From: UBA11704 sp964491805
GTDB taxonomy: Bacteria > Patescibacteriota > Minisyncoccia > Phycocordibacterales > UBA5272
Reading direction: 5' to 3'
DNA length: 12,435 nt
Assembly (NCBI GenBank): GCA_964491805.1
Contig: CAZBGU010000022.1
Coordinates: 1 to 12,435, forward strand
The position numbers and the translations under genes are program-made. The notes beneath the pieces were generated by a model that saw nothing but the letters and a program-made list of their open reading frames with translations, had not been told where the DNA came from and did not search any database. Numbering within the stretch: the stretch's first letter is position 1; every line of letters starts with the position of its first letter. Shown one piece after another: positions 10,278-12,435 of this stretch.

Positions 10278-12435
10278 TTAATGAGTCTTATGTCCTTCAT
10301 CATCCTTATACGAAGCATAAATACTACGGCCAAGAATAAATATAATGAAGAGTATTGCAAGAAACGCGAGCCATTCTATAAGGGTACTTGGCATGAAACT
10401 ATGAGCAGACGCAGCACCAATTACTTTCTTAGCCCCGGTGCTCTGACCGCTCACATCAACAGCAGGAACAATAGACCCTACAACATATGCGGTAACTTCA
10501 TCCTGTGTATGTGTACCAGGTACTGTGTAGACGGCGTACACAGTGGTTACAATAGTTTTTCCAAGAGGCGCATCTTTGATAAGATTACCCGTAACAAGAA
10601 TTGTACCTTCTGTGTATGGATCAACAGTGTCCTGATTGAGAGTAATAGTACGAGTTCCTTCGTCATAGGTACCAAAGGTAGAACTTGTGAACTGTATCTC
10701 CTCAGGCAGTGTCACCTTAACCACTACTCCAGTAAGACGTGTGTCGGCAAGATTTTTGTAGGTCACTTTGTAACGCACCATTTCTCCACTTGATAGTTTA
10801 CCGTCGGTTTTTTCAACTTGTACAGCGATAAGCTTCTCACCTTTGTTGATAAGAGTTGCCGATGATGTACTCTTTACGTCAACAACAGAACCATCAGAAC
10901 ATGTGATAACATTTTTCTTTGTTGCAGTTTTTGTCACCTTCGAAGGTGTCTTTGTAACAACGGTTGTGACCGGTTTTACATATGTGGTCGCTGATGACTT
11001 TGTAATGAAGCTTACAATCTCACCTTTAACGATTCCATAATTGTTCTGCATAACAGCACGGCAGAAGTACTTAGTGTTAGGCTTTAGTCCAGCAAGTACG
11101 TTAGAAAACGGAGCGGTTACAGAGGATCCAATCTGTGCACTTGCTGTAGTTCTTCCGAGGTTTTGAGTCTCGCCATATTCGAACCATCCAGTTGATTGTG
11201 CATTGTTAGCAATAAGACCTATACCATTACAACGTCCTTGCGTATTAGTTATCTCTGTAACAACACTTGTTACAACATTGTTGAACTTCACAATAGTTGG
11301 AGGCACATATACAGGTGTCGGTGGGACATAACACGCCTGGTTAACAGGAACACTTGTTCCATTTGAACAAACTTTATACTGCTGTGCACACACTGATGTT
11401 GTTGGAATAACGGAACCATCCCAACATGTCTGATAGGTTACAACTGGTGGGTTGATAATCTGCTGACAAATTCCATTTGTGTAGTATGTGTTCGAAGGAC
11501 AGTTTGTGTTTGTAATAACTGGAGGGTTGTATGTTGTAACACACTGACCATTTACTAATGTTCCCGATGTGCAAACAACATTTGTTACTGTTGTTCCAGT
11601 TATAGTGTTCACACATTGACCGTTGGTGAGAGTCGAACCTGCTGGACACACTGTCGTTGTAACGACGGTACCTGTAACAGTATTCACACAGCGACCATTT
11701 GTAAGTGTGGTACCAGTAGGACAAGTAATAGTAGTAACCACTGTCCCTGTTATGGTGTTGATACACTGACCATTGGTTAGAGTCGAACCTGCTGGACAGA
11801 TTATGTTTGTTACAACTGTTCCAGTTACTGTGTTAATACAATTGTTTCCACTAAGAGTTGTGCCTGCTGGACATGTTGTCGTTGTAATGACTGTTCCATT
11901 AACAGTGCTTATACATTGACCGTTGGTAAGCGTCGAACCTGCTGGGCAGATTATGTTTGTGACAACTGTTCCGTTAACATTGTTGATACACTGATTGCCG
12001 CTGATTGTCATTCCATTTGGACACACGATGTTAGTTACAACAGTTCCGTTAACGTTACTAATACAGGTACTTCCACTAACCACTGTTCCTGAAGGACAAA
12101 CTGTCGTCGTAATGACTGTTCCTGTAACAGTGTTAATACATTGACCGTTGGTAAGCGTTGACCCTGTAGGACAAACAATTGTTGTGGTTGTCGGAGGGGT
12201 ATATGTTGGCGGTGTGTAGGTAGGAGGAGTATATGTAGGGAATGTAAAAGTCGGTGTTGTGTATGTAGGATCGGTATATGTCGGGGTTGTTAATGTAGGA
12301 GGTATGTATGTAGGAGGAGTGTATGTCGGAATAGTGTTTGTAGGAGGGGTGTACGTAGGTACAGTGTAATCATAATTAGCTACAGTAGGAGCGGTGTAGT
12401 TGTAGTTACTTACCGTAGGTGCTGTGTAATCATAA
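10278..12435 (-). CDS. Large repeat-containing cell-surface protein, C-terminal part (gene runs off the window)
   Basis: At least 718 residues are visible and the frame stays open to the right edge. The GTG at 12083 lies inside a repeat and is not a start. Counting from the first whole codon (12434), the order is as follows. First comes a Pro/Thr/Tyr-rich stretch (1-86). Eight 25-residue repeats of the type CPAGSTLTNGQC plus a TGTVVTT-like strand follow (87-286), then two degenerate repeats and two further C-x-D/N-G modules (287-370). Next are a fibronectin-type-III-like domain (about 383-479, with GWFEYGETQNLG and LKPNTKYFCRAV), a linker, and a DUF11-like beta-sandwich (about 534-655, with MVRYKVTYKNL and VTLPEEIQF). 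The protein ends with one membrane helix (about 685-704) and a short charged tail. This points to a wall-spanning or surface fibre anchored at its C-terminus, possibly in host or neighbour attachment (inference). A strong terminator follows. Confidence 0.92.
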   Translation of the reverse strand, partial: YDYTAPTVSNYNYTAPTVANYDYTVPTYTPPTNTIPTYTPPTYIPPTLTTPTYTDPTYTTPTFTFPTYTPPTYTPPTYTPPTTTTIVCPTGSTLTNGQCINTVTGTVITTTVCPSGTVVSGSTCISNVNGTVVTNIVCPNGMTISGNQCINNVNGTVVTNIICPAGSTLTNGQCISTVNGTVITTTTCPAGTTLSGNNCINTVTGTVVTNIICPAGSTLTNGQCINTITGTVVTTITCPTGTTLTNGRCVNTVTGTVVTTTVCPAGSTLTNGQCVNTITGTTVTNVVCTSGTLVNGQCVTTYNPPVITNTNCPSNTYYTNGICQQIINPPVVTYQTCWDGSVIPTTSVCAQQYKVCSNGTSVPVNQACYVPPTPVYVPPTIVKFNNVVTSVVTEITNTQGRCNGIGLIANNAQSTGWFEYGETQNLGRTTASAQIGSSVTAPFSNVLAGLKPNTKYFCRAVMQNNYGIVKGEIVSFITKSSATTYVKPVTTVVTKTPSKVTKTATKKNVITCSDGSVVDVKSTSSATLINKGEKLIAVQVEKTDGKLSSGEMVRYKVTYKNLADTRLTGVVVKVTLPEEIQFTSSTFGTYDEGTRTITLNQDTVDPYTEGTILVTGNLIKDAPLGKTIVTTVYAVYTVPGTHTQDEVTAYVVGSIVPAVDVSGQSTGAKKVIGAASAHSFMPSTLIEWLAFLAILFIIFILGRSIYASYKDDEGHKTH
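11430..12176 (-). repeat. Tandem 75-bp coding repeats (25-residue Cys repeats)
   Basis: Within the surface-protein gene eight units of exactly 75 bases occupy 11577-12176, followed by two diverged units (24 and 25 codons) at 11430-11576. Each unit encodes C-P-x-G-x-x-(6)-C and then N-x-[VI]-x-G-T-V-[VI]-T. All eight keep both cysteines, while the nucleotide sequence varies, so the spacing is probably kept by selection. Confidence 0.9.
12177..12434 (-). repeat. Low-complexity Pro/Thr/Tyr coding repeat
   Basis: The translated units are PTYTPP-like hexapeptides, with a preceding block of YNYTAPTVSN-like decamers at the window edge. Such stretches commonly form stiff, wall-spanning stalks. The repeat continues beyond the window. 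Confidence 0.8.

Noticed and set aside
10278..12083. Surface protein as a complete 601-residue gene starting with GTG at 12083
   Set aside because: The GTG is a valine codon in the middle of a repeat, and the frame continues unbroken to the window edge.
11430..12435. CRISPR-like array from regular repeats
   Set aside because: The 75-bp units are in-frame coding repeats with sequence drift, not identical repeats with unique spacers.

Overview
The window reads as a piece of the chromosome of a Candidate Phyla Radiation (Patescibacteria) bacterium, most likely Parcubacteria-like. This is inferred from compact gene spacing, mostly weak or absent Shine-Dalgarno sites, pared-down housekeeping proteins (a MurE-like ligase without the usual N-terminal domain, a roughly 200-residue HolA-like protein, a PolA with almost no 3'-5' exonuclease domain, a MutM with an internal insertion), a tRNA without encoded CCA, and wall or surface proteins of a style common in that group. 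No 16S rRNA or other phylogenetic marker was available, so the placement is an inference.

Left part (1-3870). On the minus strand are rpsT (ribosomal protein bS20) and, at the very edge, the 5' two thirds of a tRNA-Arg with anticodon GCG. Divergent from rpsT on the plus strand are ruvA and a MurE-like Mur ligase, then mutM (fpg) and an unlisted 52-residue membrane protein. Directly after the Mur ligase stop codon, in the same frame, lies what looks like the orphaned C-terminal tail of a four-helix-bundle (23S rRNA intervening-sequence type) protein.

Middle part (3871-5605). A complete tRNA-Lys(TTT) with its own promoter and terminator is followed by about 200 bases dense in long hairpins. 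Then come two short AT-rich accessory genes, a stand-alone C39-like papain-fold cysteine protease and an ASCH-domain protein. Both are bracketed by copies of one 10-base motif (GCNCGARAAR). The downstream copies also carry an extended -10 promoter (TGATATACT). This modular layout next to a tRNA is the least ordinary part of the window. The second promoter copy fires into a gene-free stretch with several hairpins and a terminator-like stem, so a small RNA is possible.

Right part (5606-12435). A plus-strand exported or anchored protein of unknown function converges on a minus-strand operon tsaE-polA-holA (tRNA t6A modification ATPase, DNA polymerase I, clamp-loader delta-like subunit). A perfect 16-bp terminator stem separates this operon from an upstream gene for a very large surface protein that runs off the right edge. 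Its visible part has a Pro/Thr/Tyr-rich stretch, eight regular 25-residue two-cysteine repeats plus degenerate ones, a fibronectin-type-III-like domain, a DUF11-like domain and one C-terminal membrane helix. Several genes have a -10-like box only 5-8 bases before their ATG, which suggests leaderless transcripts.
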